Shown: positions 28,727 to 37,628, numbered from the stretch's first letter. The stretch is 64,000 nt of DNA from Ravibacter sp037191015 (GCA_037191015.1 JBBCKD010000008.1:62001-126000); one strand, 5' to 3'. The notes: generated by a model not told the origin, from the letters alone. A program made the numbers and translations.

Positions 28727-30400
28727 ATGAGAAAGATCTTTTGTTTTCTGGTACTCATTCTTACCGGGACCTCATGCTCCGATTACCTGGAACGGTCGCC
28801 GCTTGACCAGCCTTCGTCCAACACTTTCTGGTCGACGGAAGGCGAGCTGATCCTGGCCGTAAACGGATGTTACAGCACCCTAAGCCACACGCAAACCGGC
28901 CCTATTCCATTCTTCATGATATTCGACGTGATGACCGATACCGGGTGGAACCGGTCGGCCGGCTCTTTGTCCCCTATCAGGCTGGGCATATCGACTGCAG
29001 ACAACAGCGAATTCCTTTCTATCTGGAGAGTTTTCTACCAGGGTATAAGCAGCTGCAACCTGCTGCTGGAAAACATGCACCGCGCCGAATCCGTGACCGA
29101 TCCGGTCGTTTACCGGAGGATTGCGGGAGAAGCGAAGTTTCTGAGGGCCTTTTACTATTTCTATTTAAATGAGCTGTGGGGCGGCGTACCTTTTACAACT
29201 ACCTCGGTTCCCCTGAGCGAAAGTCAGATACCGAGATCTTCCAAAGACGAAATCACGGATTTTATCATTACCGAATTGAACGCAGCTGCCGAAGCGCTTC
29301 CCGTCAGCTACGGGGCTGACAACGCAGGAAGGGCGACGAAAGGGGCCGCATACACGTTGTTGTCGAGGGTAGCGCTGTTTAACGGGAAGTGGGAGATAGC
29401 TGCCAACGCAGCAAAAAAGGTAATGGACCTGGGCGTATATAAATTATTCCCCAACTACCTGGAGCTGTTTTACTATGACAATCAGGATGTCGACGAGGTG
29501 ATCCTGAGCCAGCGCTTTATCAGGGGTGTGCAGGTTCATACGCTTCCGAGGAGGATAGGGTCAAGAAACGGGCTGGGAACGTCGGAGATAACGCCTCAGC
29601 TGTCCCTGATGGATTCATACGAATGCATCGACGGCCTTCCTATCGATAAATCACCTCTGTACGATCCCCTGCAGCCGCATCTTAACCGCGATCCGAGGCT
29701 GAACCAGACGGTCGTGATGCCCGGTACGCGGCACATGGGGTACCAGTTCGAAACGCATGTGGACAGCGTGATGTGCTGGAATTACAATGTCGAACCTGCG
29801 GTCCGGGTCAACAACCAGGATGTGACTAATCCGTTTGCCGGATTTTCGGGAATATTGATAAGAAAATATGCCGACCCTTCCGACATCATGGATAATGCCA
29901 ATTCGACCCTCAACTTTATCCTGATGAGATATGCGGAAGTGCTGCTGAACTACGCCGAAGCAAAAATAGAGCTCAACCAGATCGACCAGTCGGTATATGA
30001 CGCCATCAACCAGGTAAGGCAGAGAGAATCTGTCAAAATGCCGGTGATCGCCTCCGGAAAGAGCCAGGCAGAGATGAGATCCGTAATTCGCAAGGAACGG
30101 AAATACGAGCTGGCGCTGGAAGGATTGCGTTTTTTTGATATCAGGAGATGGGGTATCGCGGAAGAGGTAATGAACGGCCCCAGCTATGGGCGTCCGCGCA
30201 TTTCCGGAACACCGAACTGGCCTGCACAGGCGCCCCGTATCGACGAATGGGGGACACCCGACTATTCAAATGTCCCAAACAGGAATGAGTTCCGCGTGCT
30301 TGAAACGAGGGTATACCAGGCCGGCAAACACGGCGTATTCCCGATCCCCCTGCAGGAGCTGGAAGTGAATTCGAACCTGCAGCAAAATCCTAATTATTAA
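28727..30400 (+). CDS. SusD/RagB-family nutrient-binding lipoprotein (cassette 3)
   Basis: 557 residues; lipoprotein signal LILTGTSC with Cys17. SusD core: FLRAFYYFYLNELWGGVPFTTTS; RagB signature: MRYAEVLLNYAEAKIEL and IRKERKYELALEGLRFFDIRRWG; end NSNLQQNPNY. Full length for the family. It starts 12 bp after susC and is followed 12 bp later by the Tat-type FAD oxidoreductase, so the genes are clearly in one operon. Confidence 0.94.
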   Translation: MRKIFCFLVLILTGTSCSDYLERSPLDQPSSNTFWSTEGELILAVNGCYSTLSHTQTGPIPFFMIFDVMTDTGWNRSAGSLSPIRLGISTADNSEFLSIWRVFYQGISSCNLLLENMHRAESVTDPVVYRRIAGEAKFLRAFYYFYLNELWGGVPFTTTSVPLSESQIPRSSKDEITDFIITELNAAAEALPVSYGADNAGRATKGAAYTLLSRVALFNGKWEIAANAAKKVMDLGVYKLFPNYLELFYYDNQDVDEVILSQRFIRGVQVHTLPRRIGSRNGLGTSEITPQLSLMDSYECIDGLPIDKSPLYDPLQPHLNRDPRLNQTVVMPGTRHMGYQFETHVDSVMCWNYNVEPAVRVNNQDVTNPFAGFSGILIRKYADPSDIMDNANSTLNFILMRYAEVLLNYAEAKIELNQIDQSVYDAINQVRQRESVKMPVIASGKSQAEMRSVIRKERKYELALEGLRFFDIRRWGIAEEVMNGPSYGRPRISGTPNWPAQAPRIDEWGTPDYSNVPNRNEFRVLETRVYQAGKHGVFPIPLQELEVNSNLQQNPNY

Positions 30401-30412
30401 TACATTAGCATT

Positions 30413-31795
30413 ATGAAAAGAAGAAATTTTATCCAGGCAGGCATCGGCGGGATCGCCGGCAGCATTTACTGGCCTGTATCGAAACATGAATTATCCGGGA
30501 GCAATGCCACTATCACGGAGCAATCGCGGATAATACCGGTATCCGGGGACTATGACGTGGTGGTAAGCGGCGCAGGCCCCGCCGGGGTGATCGCGGCCAT
30601 AGAAGCCGGAAGGAACGGCGCCAGGGTTTTGCTGATTGAAGTCCGCGGTTGCCTGGGAGGTGTATGGACGGCGGGATTGCTGAGCTGGATACTGGACCAG
30701 GCCAACAAGCCGGGCATTATGCGCGAGCTTGAACAACGTCTCGACAGGATGGGTGCAAAATGTCCCATAGATACCGGGAGCAGCCTGTCGTATGATGTAG
30801 AAAAAATGAAGCTGCTCCTGGAAGAGATGTGCCAGGAAGCCAACGTGGACATACTGTTGCATACACGTGTGGCAGGAGCGGTGAAAAACGATCGCAGCCG
30901 TGTTACCCACGTAGTCACCGAATCGAAATCCGGGAGGGAAGCCTGGAGCGGAAAGGTCTTTATCGATACTTCGGGCGACGGCGACCTGGCGGCTTTGAGC
31001 GGCTGCGGGTTCGATTTCGGAGCCGAAAGCGACGGAAGCTTCCAGCCCATGTCGCTGCTGACGATCATTTCGGGGATACAGTTTGAGGAAATACGGAAAT
31101 TCGTCAGGGTGGCGGGAGATACCGGATCAATATCCAAGCAAAACCTTCGGGAGGAAATGGCCAGGGCCGGGGTTGTACCTTCCTATTCCAAGCCCAGCAT
31201 TCACCCCATTCACTACGATCTGTTCATGATCATGGCAAACCATCAGTACGGGTTTTCGGGCCTGGATACAAGGCAGGTGACCAAAGCCACACTACAGGCG
31301 CGGCAGGAAGTGCACAAGATCATCAACGGGCTTCAGTCGCTGGGAGGCGTCTGGAAAAACCTGAAGGTCGTCGCCACGGCGGAGCACATAGGCGTCAGGG
31401 AAGGCCGGCGCATACACGGGTTGTATACCGTGACGAAAGAAGACCTGGTCAGCGGGGCGCGGCATGAGGATGCGGTGTGCCGTGTGACGTTTGGTGTGGA
31501 TGTCCATTCCGTGAGAAGATCGGAGGATGATCCTTCTGCCGGCTATAACCAGGGGATCAAAGTCAGGCCTTACGACATCCCGCTGCGGGCGCTGATCGCC
31601 AAAGACGCAGGCGGGTTGATGATGGCCGGCAGGTGTATCAGCGGCGATTTCATCGCGCATTCTAGCTACCGTGTGACAGGCAATTCGGTCGCCATGGGGC
31701 AGGCGGCAGGAAGGGTCTCGGCCCTTGCCGCAAGCAAAAACAAGCTACCGCAAGAGATACCCGCGTCGCAAATCGGCCTTTCCAAATTGGATTGA
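30413..31795 (+). CDS. FAD-dependent oxidoreductase with Tat-like signal
   Basis: 460 residues. The N-terminus MKRRNFIQAGIGGIAG is a twin-arginine type signal, fitting export of a folded flavoprotein. The FAD-binding motif DYDVVVSGAGPAGVIAAIEAG has GAGPAG at 53-58. Later FAD_oxidored-family blocks are LGGVWTAGLLSW, VFIDTSGDGDLAALSGC, HIGVREGRRIHG and AGRCISGDFIAHSSYRVTGNSVAMGQAAG. It lacks the C-terminal beta domain of its relative at 21045. It lies 12 bp after susD. The next gene is a lipoprotein with a flavinylation-like motif, so the pair may form a periplasmic redox step. The substrate is not known. Confidence 0.85.
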   Translation: MKRRNFIQAGIGGIAGSIYWPVSKHELSGSNATITEQSRIIPVSGDYDVVVSGAGPAGVIAAIEAGRNGARVLLIEVRGCLGGVWTAGLLSWILDQANKPGIMRELEQRLDRMGAKCPIDTGSSLSYDVEKMKLLLEEMCQEANVDILLHTRVAGAVKNDRSRVTHVVTESKSGREAWSGKVFIDTSGDGDLAALSGCGFDFGAESDGSFQPMSLLTIISGIQFEEIRKFVRVAGDTGSISKQNLREEMARAGVVPSYSKPSIHPIHYDLFMIMANHQYGFSGLDTRQVTKATLQARQEVHKIINGLQSLGGVWKNLKVVATAEHIGVREGRRIHGLYTVTKEDLVSGARHEDAVCRVTFGVDVHSVRRSEDDPSAGYNQGIKVRPYDIPLRALIAKDAGGLMMAGRCISGDFIAHSSYRVTGNSVAMGQAAGRVSALAASKNKLPQEIPASQIGLSKLD

Positions 31796-31822
31796 CCAAC
31801 GGAAATTCCAGTGCTTCAGAAA

Positions 31823-31848
31823 GACCGGATGGCTACAAACATCCGGTC
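31823..31848 (+). terminator. 9-bp hairpin after the FAD oxidoreductase gene
   Basis: GACCGGATG (31823-31831) pairs exactly with CATCCGGTC (31840-31848) around an 8-nt loop. There is no T-run, so it may be a weak terminator or mRNA-stabilising stem, not a full stop. The next gene starts 31 bp later. Confidence 0.4.
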
Positions 31849-31879
31849 GCTGTCGAAACTTTAGTCAAAATGGAATTGA

Positions 31880-33049
31880 ATGGTTCCGGGAAATTTCAGG
31901 TTTTTATATTTTGTATGGTTCGTCCTGGTATTCATCCTGTCAGGCTGCAGTCCGCTGGTCGTAAATAAGCCGGGCCCGTTTACAGACAACGTTCCCTGTC
32001 CCACTCCCGGGCAGCCGTCGGGCGGATTCCGGGATATGAAGGGTGTGTTACTGGTCCATCCTTCCGGGAAAGGCGCGGGTTCTTTACCCGGGGACAAGAT
32101 GTTCGAGCTGCAGGACCGTAACGGCATGACCATATGGTTTGGCTGTTACGTTCACGAAGACGTTTGTACGGACGGAGTATGCAAAATGTTGAAGCTGTGG
32201 CTGTTCTGGGATGAGATCGGCGAGTATTCAGGATTGGAAGTTCCCTGCGGAGAACCTTTAACCAAGTCGGACCATGCCGAATTTGACCGGGAAGACTATG
32301 AAACCCTCGATGCGATCCTGAGAGATTCTTCTTCCGTGTTGAAGTACCTCGGTTATGACGAGCTGGCAATAGAGCCCGATGATAAGGAGCGCACGACGGG
32401 GTCCTTTCCTGGCCAAGTAGATGGCGTTACAGGAGCCACATCCCCTTCGCTGGCGGAAATTGTGGTAAAAGATGCCGTCTACACCTGCTATACGCTCTGG
32501 CATACGGTCTACGGCAAGCGGTATGAGGCCATACAGGATATATTGAAGAGTCGCGCCGATAAGAAATTTTTGAACCGGATGCTTCATACGGGGATACCCT
32601 CCCGGCAGGCCTGGGCGATCAGGTATGTTTCACAGCACAGAGAATTGCATGAGGCGTTCTATAGGCAGATGATCTCTCTTATTTCCACGGGGTCGTCTGA
32701 GGTGTCCTCGCTGGCCCTGAATTTTTTCAGGAAAGATATGATGAACAAAAAAGTACCGGACCTGCTTATAGAAACCCTGGAGAAGGTAGATATAAATAAG
32801 CAAAGTGAAATATTGGAAAAGCTGTCGGAATTGGAAGTGTCGGATCGGAGCGCGATATTTAAGCTGCTGAAAATGTATGAAAGCGGGGAAATAGACATAA
32901 CCCTCCTCCATGGGGTATACAGGCTGGTAAGTCCGGCCCGGCTGCAGGATCCTGAAATAGCTTCAGTCCTGCGCAGGCTGGCATCGAACGAGAACCTCTT
33001 TATCAGGAACCTCACTCAAAAACTGCTTCAGTCGCCCGGTATGAATTAG
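31880..33049 (+). CDS. Lipoprotein with DxxTGAT flavinylation-like motif and helical repeat tail
   Basis: 389 residues. Lipoprotein signal FVLVFILSGC, Cys23. The middle part contains VDGVTGATSPS (180-190). Its D-x-x-T-G-A-T (181-187) has the form recognised by the FMN transferase ApbE in NqrC/RnfG-like and other extracytoplasmic flavoproteins, with Thr187 as the expected FMN site. The following text AVYTCYTLWHTVYG is strongly patterned. From about residue 220 the protein is all-helical and HEAT-like. An ApbE gene is not in the window and full FMN-binding-domain homology cannot be shown by eye, so covalent flavin is inference. It sits between the Tat FAD oxidoreductase and the alpha-barrel protein. 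Confidence 0.7.
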   Translation: MVPGNFRFLYFVWFVLVFILSGCSPLVVNKPGPFTDNVPCPTPGQPSGGFRDMKGVLLVHPSGKGAGSLPGDKMFELQDRNGMTIWFGCYVHEDVCTDGVCKMLKLWLFWDEIGEYSGLEVPCGEPLTKSDHAEFDREDYETLDAILRDSSSVLKYLGYDELAIEPDDKERTTGSFPGQVDGVTGATSPSLAEIVVKDAVYTCYTLWHTVYGKRYEAIQDILKSRADKKFLNRMLHTGIPSRQAWAIRYVSQHRELHEAFYRQMISLISTGSSEVSSLALNFFRKDMMNKKVPDLLIETLEKVDINKQSEILEKLSELEVSDRSAIFKLLKMYESGEIDITLLHGVYRLVSPARLQDPEIASVLRRLASNENLFIRNLTQKLLQSPGMN

Positions 33050-33082
33050 CTCCCTGAGACGTATCCTTTAACATTTTTTTAA

Positions 33083-34747
33083 ATGCGTATTTTTCCTCAA
33101 ATCCTCGCAAGTACCCGGTATCTCCTGATCGCTACCGGATTAATTTTAAAATCGCTTACCCCGTATGCGCAGCCTGCGTCCCGGAGCGACTGTTTAGAAA
33201 AAGCCGCCGTCAGCGGAGCGCTTACGGAGGAAGGATACCGGCGGTGCGAGCGCTATGTGCAGGATTGGCTGAAGTATGCCGATCCGGCCAGCAAGCTGAT
33301 CCCGAGGAACCTCGACCGGGATACGGATCTGTGGAATGCGAATGACTGTGCGGCCGACAACTACCCGTTTATGGTATTGACCAGCTTTTTTACAAACCGG
33401 GAACGGTTCGACGGCCTGATGAAGGAAATGCTCCGGAATGAAAGAAAGCTCACTTCGCGTGTAAAGTCGCTGCCTGATGAGTATTCGTTTTCAAAAAAAG
33501 GGTTCGTTCATGACGACGTCAGCATGGGAAGGGTCATTTTCGGTACTGCCGAATATGCCAAAGACGGGCTGATGCCCCTCACCGAATGGCTGGGGCCCAG
33601 TCCCTGGTCTGACCGGATGATCGAGATGCTGACCGATCTGAGCGGATATATCACAGTTGCCGACGATCCTAAATATTCCGTAACTGTCAAAACGGAAGTA
33701 AACGGAGAACTGCTCCAGGTACTCTCGCGTGTGTACTGGATGACCGGGAAACGGGAATTCCTGGATTGGGCGGTAATGATCGGCGACTATTTCCTGCTGG
33801 GACAAGGCTATCCTTTGAGATCGGTGAACAACCTACGCCTCCGGGATCACGGGTGCGAGCTGATCTCGGGTCTGTGTGAATTGTACGCTACCCTTCACTA
33901 TACCGACCGGCAGAAAAAAGAAGCATACCGCGAGCCGTTGTACCGGCTGCTGGACTATGTGCTCACCTACGGAAGAAATGAAGACGGGCTGTTTTATAAT
34001 GCCATTAACCCCCTGACAAACGAAGTGCTGGACAAAGACGTGTCTGACAGCTGGGGGTACAACCTGAACGGGTACTATACGGTTTTCCTTGTCGACGGGA
34101 CGGAGCGGTACCGGGAAGCCGTAACCACGCTCTTCGGGAACCTGGATAAATACCGGGGCTATAACTGGGAGAGGGGCAGCGCTGACGGCTATGCCGATGC
34201 GATCGAGAGCGCTCTGAACTTGTACAACAGGATCCCGGACGAGCGGGTGGCGGATTGGATCGACAGCGAGATCCGGGTGATGTGGTCTATGCAGGATTCG
34301 AGCCACCGGGAAAGCGCCCGGCGATGGATCGGCTCCGGGATCATCGAAGGCTGGCATGGAGACGGAAATTTCGCCCGTACTACTATCATGTATAACCTTT
34401 GGAAATCGAAAGGTACCTATGTTTATCCCCTCTCGGGGGGAGTGAGGCTGGGAGGAGAAATGAAAGAGAATGCTCTCTGTCTTGTGCTGGAAGCCCCGGC
34501 TGCAGACTGGTCCGGCAAGCTATACTTCGACAAAGCACGCCACGCACAGTCGATGAAGATGCCGCTCGACTGGCCGAGGATCAACCAGTTCCCGGAGTGG
34601 TTTACGGTAGATCCTGGAAAGAAATACCGCATTTCCGACGAAAAAGGCCGTCTGATACGGGAAGCGACCGGTGAAAACCTTCTGGCAGGGATTGAGCTAA
34701 GCCTCAAAGCGGGTGAAAGGAAAAGGATGGTGGTTACTCCTTTGTGA
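33083..34747 (+). CDS. Secreted alpha-helical barrel protein, possible carbohydrate-active enzyme
   Basis: 554 residues with a signal peptide (LLIATGLILKSLTPYAQ, cut near residue 30). The body is rich in amphipathic helices separated by aromatic- and acid-rich loops (NLDRDTDLWNANDCAADNYPFM, ADGYADAIESALNLYNRI, WHGDGNFARTTIMYNLWKS). This suggests an (alpha/alpha)6 barrel like those of several glycosidase and lyase families. The last 110 residues look like a beta-rich domain (TYVYPLSGG, WFTVDPGKKYRISDEKG). I do not recognise a specific family. It ends cassette 3, 33 bp after the lipoprotein gene. A decayed piece of a near-identical copy lies after cassette 2, at 23086. Confidence 0.8.
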   Translation: MRIFPQILASTRYLLIATGLILKSLTPYAQPASRSDCLEKAAVSGALTEEGYRRCERYVQDWLKYADPASKLIPRNLDRDTDLWNANDCAADNYPFMVLTSFFTNRERFDGLMKEMLRNERKLTSRVKSLPDEYSFSKKGFVHDDVSMGRVIFGTAEYAKDGLMPLTEWLGPSPWSDRMIEMLTDLSGYITVADDPKYSVTVKTEVNGELLQVLSRVYWMTGKREFLDWAVMIGDYFLLGQGYPLRSVNNLRLRDHGCELISGLCELYATLHYTDRQKKEAYREPLYRLLDYVLTYGRNEDGLFYNAINPLTNEVLDKDVSDSWGYNLNGYYTVFLVDGTERYREAVTTLFGNLDKYRGYNWERGSADGYADAIESALNLYNRIPDERVADWIDSEIRVMWSMQDSSHRESARRWIGSGIIEGWHGDGNFARTTIMYNLWKSKGTYVYPLSGGVRLGGEMKENALCLVLEAPAADWSGKLYFDKARHAQSMKMPLDWPRINQFPEWFTVDPGKKYRISDEKGRLIREATGENLLAGIELSLKAGERKRMVVTPL

Positions 34748-34757
34748 TGGTGGAAAA

Positions 34758-34907
34758 TTAAAGAATATCCGCGACCTCGCGCCAGCCCAGCAATTGGACG
34801 CCGCTTTCGGCTATGTCATGCCCGGCGCCCTGAACTGATTCACCAGTAGCTTCGCTTCTCCCTATATTACCCGATCGATTATATACAAATCTGGAATTTG
34901 ATTCCAT
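34758..34907 (-). pseudogene. Short minus-strand ORF with a promoter-like upstream region, probably a remnant
   Basis: 49 codons (MESNSRFVYNRSGNIGR... to VADIL) on the minus strand. Reading that strand, TATTTTTG, a TAnnTTTG box, lies 5 nt before the ATG (plus coordinates 34913-34920), inside a palindrome TTTACA-N6-TGTAAA (34909-34926). The direct repeat AAATCTGGAATT (34887-34898 and 34924-34935) flanks it. The protein text is not recognised and looks cut short, so this may be the 5' end of a lost gene. The rest of 34748-34955 holds nothing else I can name. Confidence 0.25.
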
Positions 34908-34955
34908 TTTTACAAAAATATGTAAATCTGGAATTGCAGCTCTTTCCCGGCGGCT

Positions 34956-35060
34956 GTTCACAAGTGAACATTTACTGTTCGATATCGGACATTTTTTTGC
35001 TATTTTTTGGAGTTATATCATTGGTAATAAGGATATTATATTTCTGGTATAAATTATGCT
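34956..35060 (+). promoter_or_regulatory. Tandem enhancer palindromes plus sigma54-like promoter (permease at 35098)
   Basis: GTTCACAAGTGAAC (34956-34969) and GTTCGATATCGGAC (34977-34990) are palindromic 14-mers with a 7-bp gap, that is 21 bp centre to centre on one face of the helix. About 62 bp after the second centre lies TGGTATAAATTATGCT (35045-35060), with GG at 35046-35047 and GC at 35058-35059. This is the exact GG-N10-GC spacing of sigma54 -24/-12 promoters. The layout is that of an NtrC-family enhancer. The same module occurs at 39626, 53561 and 58893. Confidence 0.7.
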
Positions 35061-35097
35061 CCTCCTTTGACAATGTCCTTCAAAACACCCGGTCGAA

Positions 35098-37545
35098 ATG
35101 ATCAGCAACTATTTCAAAATCGCCTGGCGTAATTTCGTAAAGCACAAGCGGTATTCCGCCATCAAAATCGGAGGCTTCGCATTCAGTGTCGCAGCCTGCC
35201 TTCAGATAGGGCTGTATATCGCGCATGAAACCAGCTATGACAAATCCTACCCGGATGGAGATCAGCTTTTCAGGGCGATAAGGCAATTTACCGCTGAGCA
35301 GGGGAACATTATAAAGGGACTTTCCTTCCAGGCCCCAATAGCCGAAGCCCTCAAAGCCGACTTCCCGGAAGTGATACAGACAGGACGCCTGCTGCCCAGT
35401 CCGCTGTTCGGAGCAGGGAGTAACCAGGTTTCTACCGAAGCACGGCCCGAAAGCGTGTATGAAGGAGGCTTTGTCTATGCCGATCAGGGATTGCTGGATA
35501 TGCTGCAGCTTCCCCTTGCCGACGGTACCCGGCAGCATGCGCTGACCGAGCCCAATACGGTGGTGATGACAGCCTCCAAGGCCAGGAAATATTTCCCGGA
35601 AGGCGCTGCGGTAGGTAAGGTGATTTACCTCAACAACGACAAAAGTATGCCTTATACGGTGAAAGGGATATTGGAAGAAATCCCGGCCAATTCCCATTTG
35701 CACGGATATTATTTTTTTCTCTCTTTATCGGGTTTGCTTTCCCGTCCCGGAGAGCGAACCAATTGGATGTCCAATAATTATATTACCTATTTAAAGATCA
35801 GGCCGGGTACAGACCCGGATCAACTGGGCGCCAAGATAACCCGGAATATACTGGACACCTATTGGATCCCTGCTATGAAAGCAGCGGGGCAGCAGCTTCC
35901 GGAGTGGTTCGGCACGGTTAAGCTGACCATTCAACCCGTTTCAGACATTCACCTGCATTCGGGGGATATACGTGAGTATTACGAAGCGAATCCCAAAGGC
36001 GATATCCGTTTTGTATGGCTTTTCGGTGGTATTGCCGGGTTCATTCTCCTGATCGCCTGTATTAATTTTATCAACCTGGCGACGGCCAGATCAGCAGGCC
36101 GGGCGAAGGAAGTCGGGCTCCGGAAAGTGGTTGGTTCGTATCGCAGCGGGCTGATCGCCCAATTCCTGGCCGAATCGATGCTGTACAGCGCGCTATCTAT
36201 CTTATTGGGTGTGATGCTGGCCTGGTTGTTTTTACCGCTTTTTAACCAGCTGGCCGGTAAGCAGCTGGTATTTCCCTGGAACAGCGCCTGGCTGTTACCC
36301 GTCATCCTGGTGTCTGCAATAGGTGTCGGCCTGGTTGCCGGGCTTTACCCGGCGGTTTACCTGTCGGGGTTCCGACCGGCTCAGGTGCTCAAAGGGCATT
36401 TGAGCCGGGGGCTCAGGAACCCTGTTTTGCGGAATGGCCTGGTAGTATTCCAGTTCACTACTTCCATTATCCTGATCGTAGGTACACTGATCATCAACAG
36501 CCAGATGCATTTCATCCTCAACCGGAAGATCGGTTTCGATAAAGACCAGGTGATGATCATCCAGGGAACGCACACGCTGGGCGAGCAGGTACAGACACTG
36601 AAAGAAGCCCTCCGTGATATCCCACAAGTGCGGCAGGTAACGGTAAGCGACTATCTACCCGTAAAGATGGATGGAGTGAAAAGGAACAGCAATTCTCTCT
36701 GGAAAGACGGCAGGGTCACTGAAGATGCTTCCACCCCTAGTCAAATGTGGCGGATCGACGAAGATTATATTCCTACATTGGGGATCCAGCTTCGTGAGGG
36801 ACGAAATTTCAACAGAGAGCTGGCCACCGATTCGGAAGCGGCCATCATCAACGATACCCTGGCCAGATCCCTGCAGTTGGATGAGCCGGTTGGCGCTCTG
36901 ATCACCAATGGCGGTAGGAAAATGCGGGTGATCGGGGTCGTGGAAGATTTTAATTTCGAGTCTATGAAGGACAAAGCGGGCGGCTTATGCATGGTGCTGG
37001 GCAACAGCCCTACCATGATGGCCGTCAAGATAAGCGGGACGGATCTGCCGGCGACCATTGCCGCCATTACTACCCGCTGGAAGGCGTTTTCTCCCAACCA
37101 GGCGATCCGGTATACCTTTCTTGACACCGGCTTCGCCAATATGTATGCCGGTGTGCAGCGGACGGGCACGATATTCAGTTGCTTTGCCGTACTGGCTATC
37201 CTGATTGCCTGTCTGGGGTTATTCGGATTGGCAGCTTTCACCACCGAGCAGCGCGCCAAGGAGATCAGCATCCGTAAAGTACTGGGCGCAACCGTATCGG
37301 GTATAGCGGCTATGCTTTCCAGAGATTTCGTGAAGCTGGTACTGGTCGCCATCCTGATTGCTTCCCCCATCGCCTGGTGGGGCATGAGCAAGTGGCTGCA
37401 GGATTTTGCCTATCGTACTGAGATACAATGGTGGATGTTTGTAGTGGCGGGATTGGCGGCGTTGTTGATCGCTATGCTCACGGTGAGCTGGCAGGCAGTG
37501 CGGGCTGCGGTGGCGAATCCGGTGAAGACGTTGCGGACGGAGTGA
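35098..37545 (+). CDS. ABC transporter permease, MacB/FtsX type (near-copy of the one at 47920)
   Basis: 815 residues, start MISNYFKIAWRNFVKHKRYSAIK. Membrane helix 1 is at about 20-42, the first periplasmic domain about 45-295, and FtsX block 1 about 300-420 (GRAKEVGLRKVVGSYRSG). A central helix near 440-460 is followed by the second periplasmic domain (VTVSDYLPVKMDGVKRN, VVEDFNFESMK), and FtsX block 2 has AKEISIRKVLGATVSG, where most relatives have KEIGIRK. It ends NPVKTLRTE. It is close to nine-tenths identical to the protein of 47920-50364, least so in the first 120 residues. It is transcribed alone from the sigma54-like promoter just upstream; the toxin-antitoxin pair that follows has its own promoter box. 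Confidence 0.94.
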   Translation: MISNYFKIAWRNFVKHKRYSAIKIGGFAFSVAACLQIGLYIAHETSYDKSYPDGDQLFRAIRQFTAEQGNIIKGLSFQAPIAEALKADFPEVIQTGRLLPSPLFGAGSNQVSTEARPESVYEGGFVYADQGLLDMLQLPLADGTRQHALTEPNTVVMTASKARKYFPEGAAVGKVIYLNNDKSMPYTVKGILEEIPANSHLHGYYFFLSLSGLLSRPGERTNWMSNNYITYLKIRPGTDPDQLGAKITRNILDTYWIPAMKAAGQQLPEWFGTVKLTIQPVSDIHLHSGDIREYYEANPKGDIRFVWLFGGIAGFILLIACINFINLATARSAGRAKEVGLRKVVGSYRSGLIAQFLAESMLYSALSILLGVMLAWLFLPLFNQLAGKQLVFPWNSAWLLPVILVSAIGVGLVAGLYPAVYLSGFRPAQVLKGHLSRGLRNPVLRNGLVVFQFTTSIILIVGTLIINSQMHFILNRKIGFDKDQVMIIQGTHTLGEQVQTLKEALRDIPQVRQVTVSDYLPVKMDGVKRNSNSLWKDGRVTEDASTPSQMWRIDEDYIPTLGIQLREGRNFNRELATDSEAAIINDTLARSLQLDEPVGALITNGGRKMRVIGVVEDFNFESMKDKAGGLCMVLGNSPTMMAVKISGTDLPATIAAITTRWKAFSPNQAIRYTFLDTGFANMYAGVQRTGTIFSCFAVLAILIACLGLFGLAAFTTEQRAKEISIRKVLGATVSGIAAMLSRDFVKLVLVAILIASPIAWWGMSKWLQDFAYRTEIQWWMFVVAGLAALLIAMLTVSWQAVRAAVANPVKTLRTE

Positions 37546-37628
37546 CAAAATCCCAATGTATTTCAGGTTGGAGAGGCAGTTTGTACTTTTTAGTATTTTT
37601 GTGTAAATTCGATGAATGATATTTTGAC

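Noticed and set aside
35021..35036. TTGGTAATAAGGATAT as an alternative sigma54-like promoter
   Set aside because: The GG is not followed by GC or a like dinucleotide at 10 nt, and its distance from the palindromes does not match the other modules. The element at 35045-35060 fits better.
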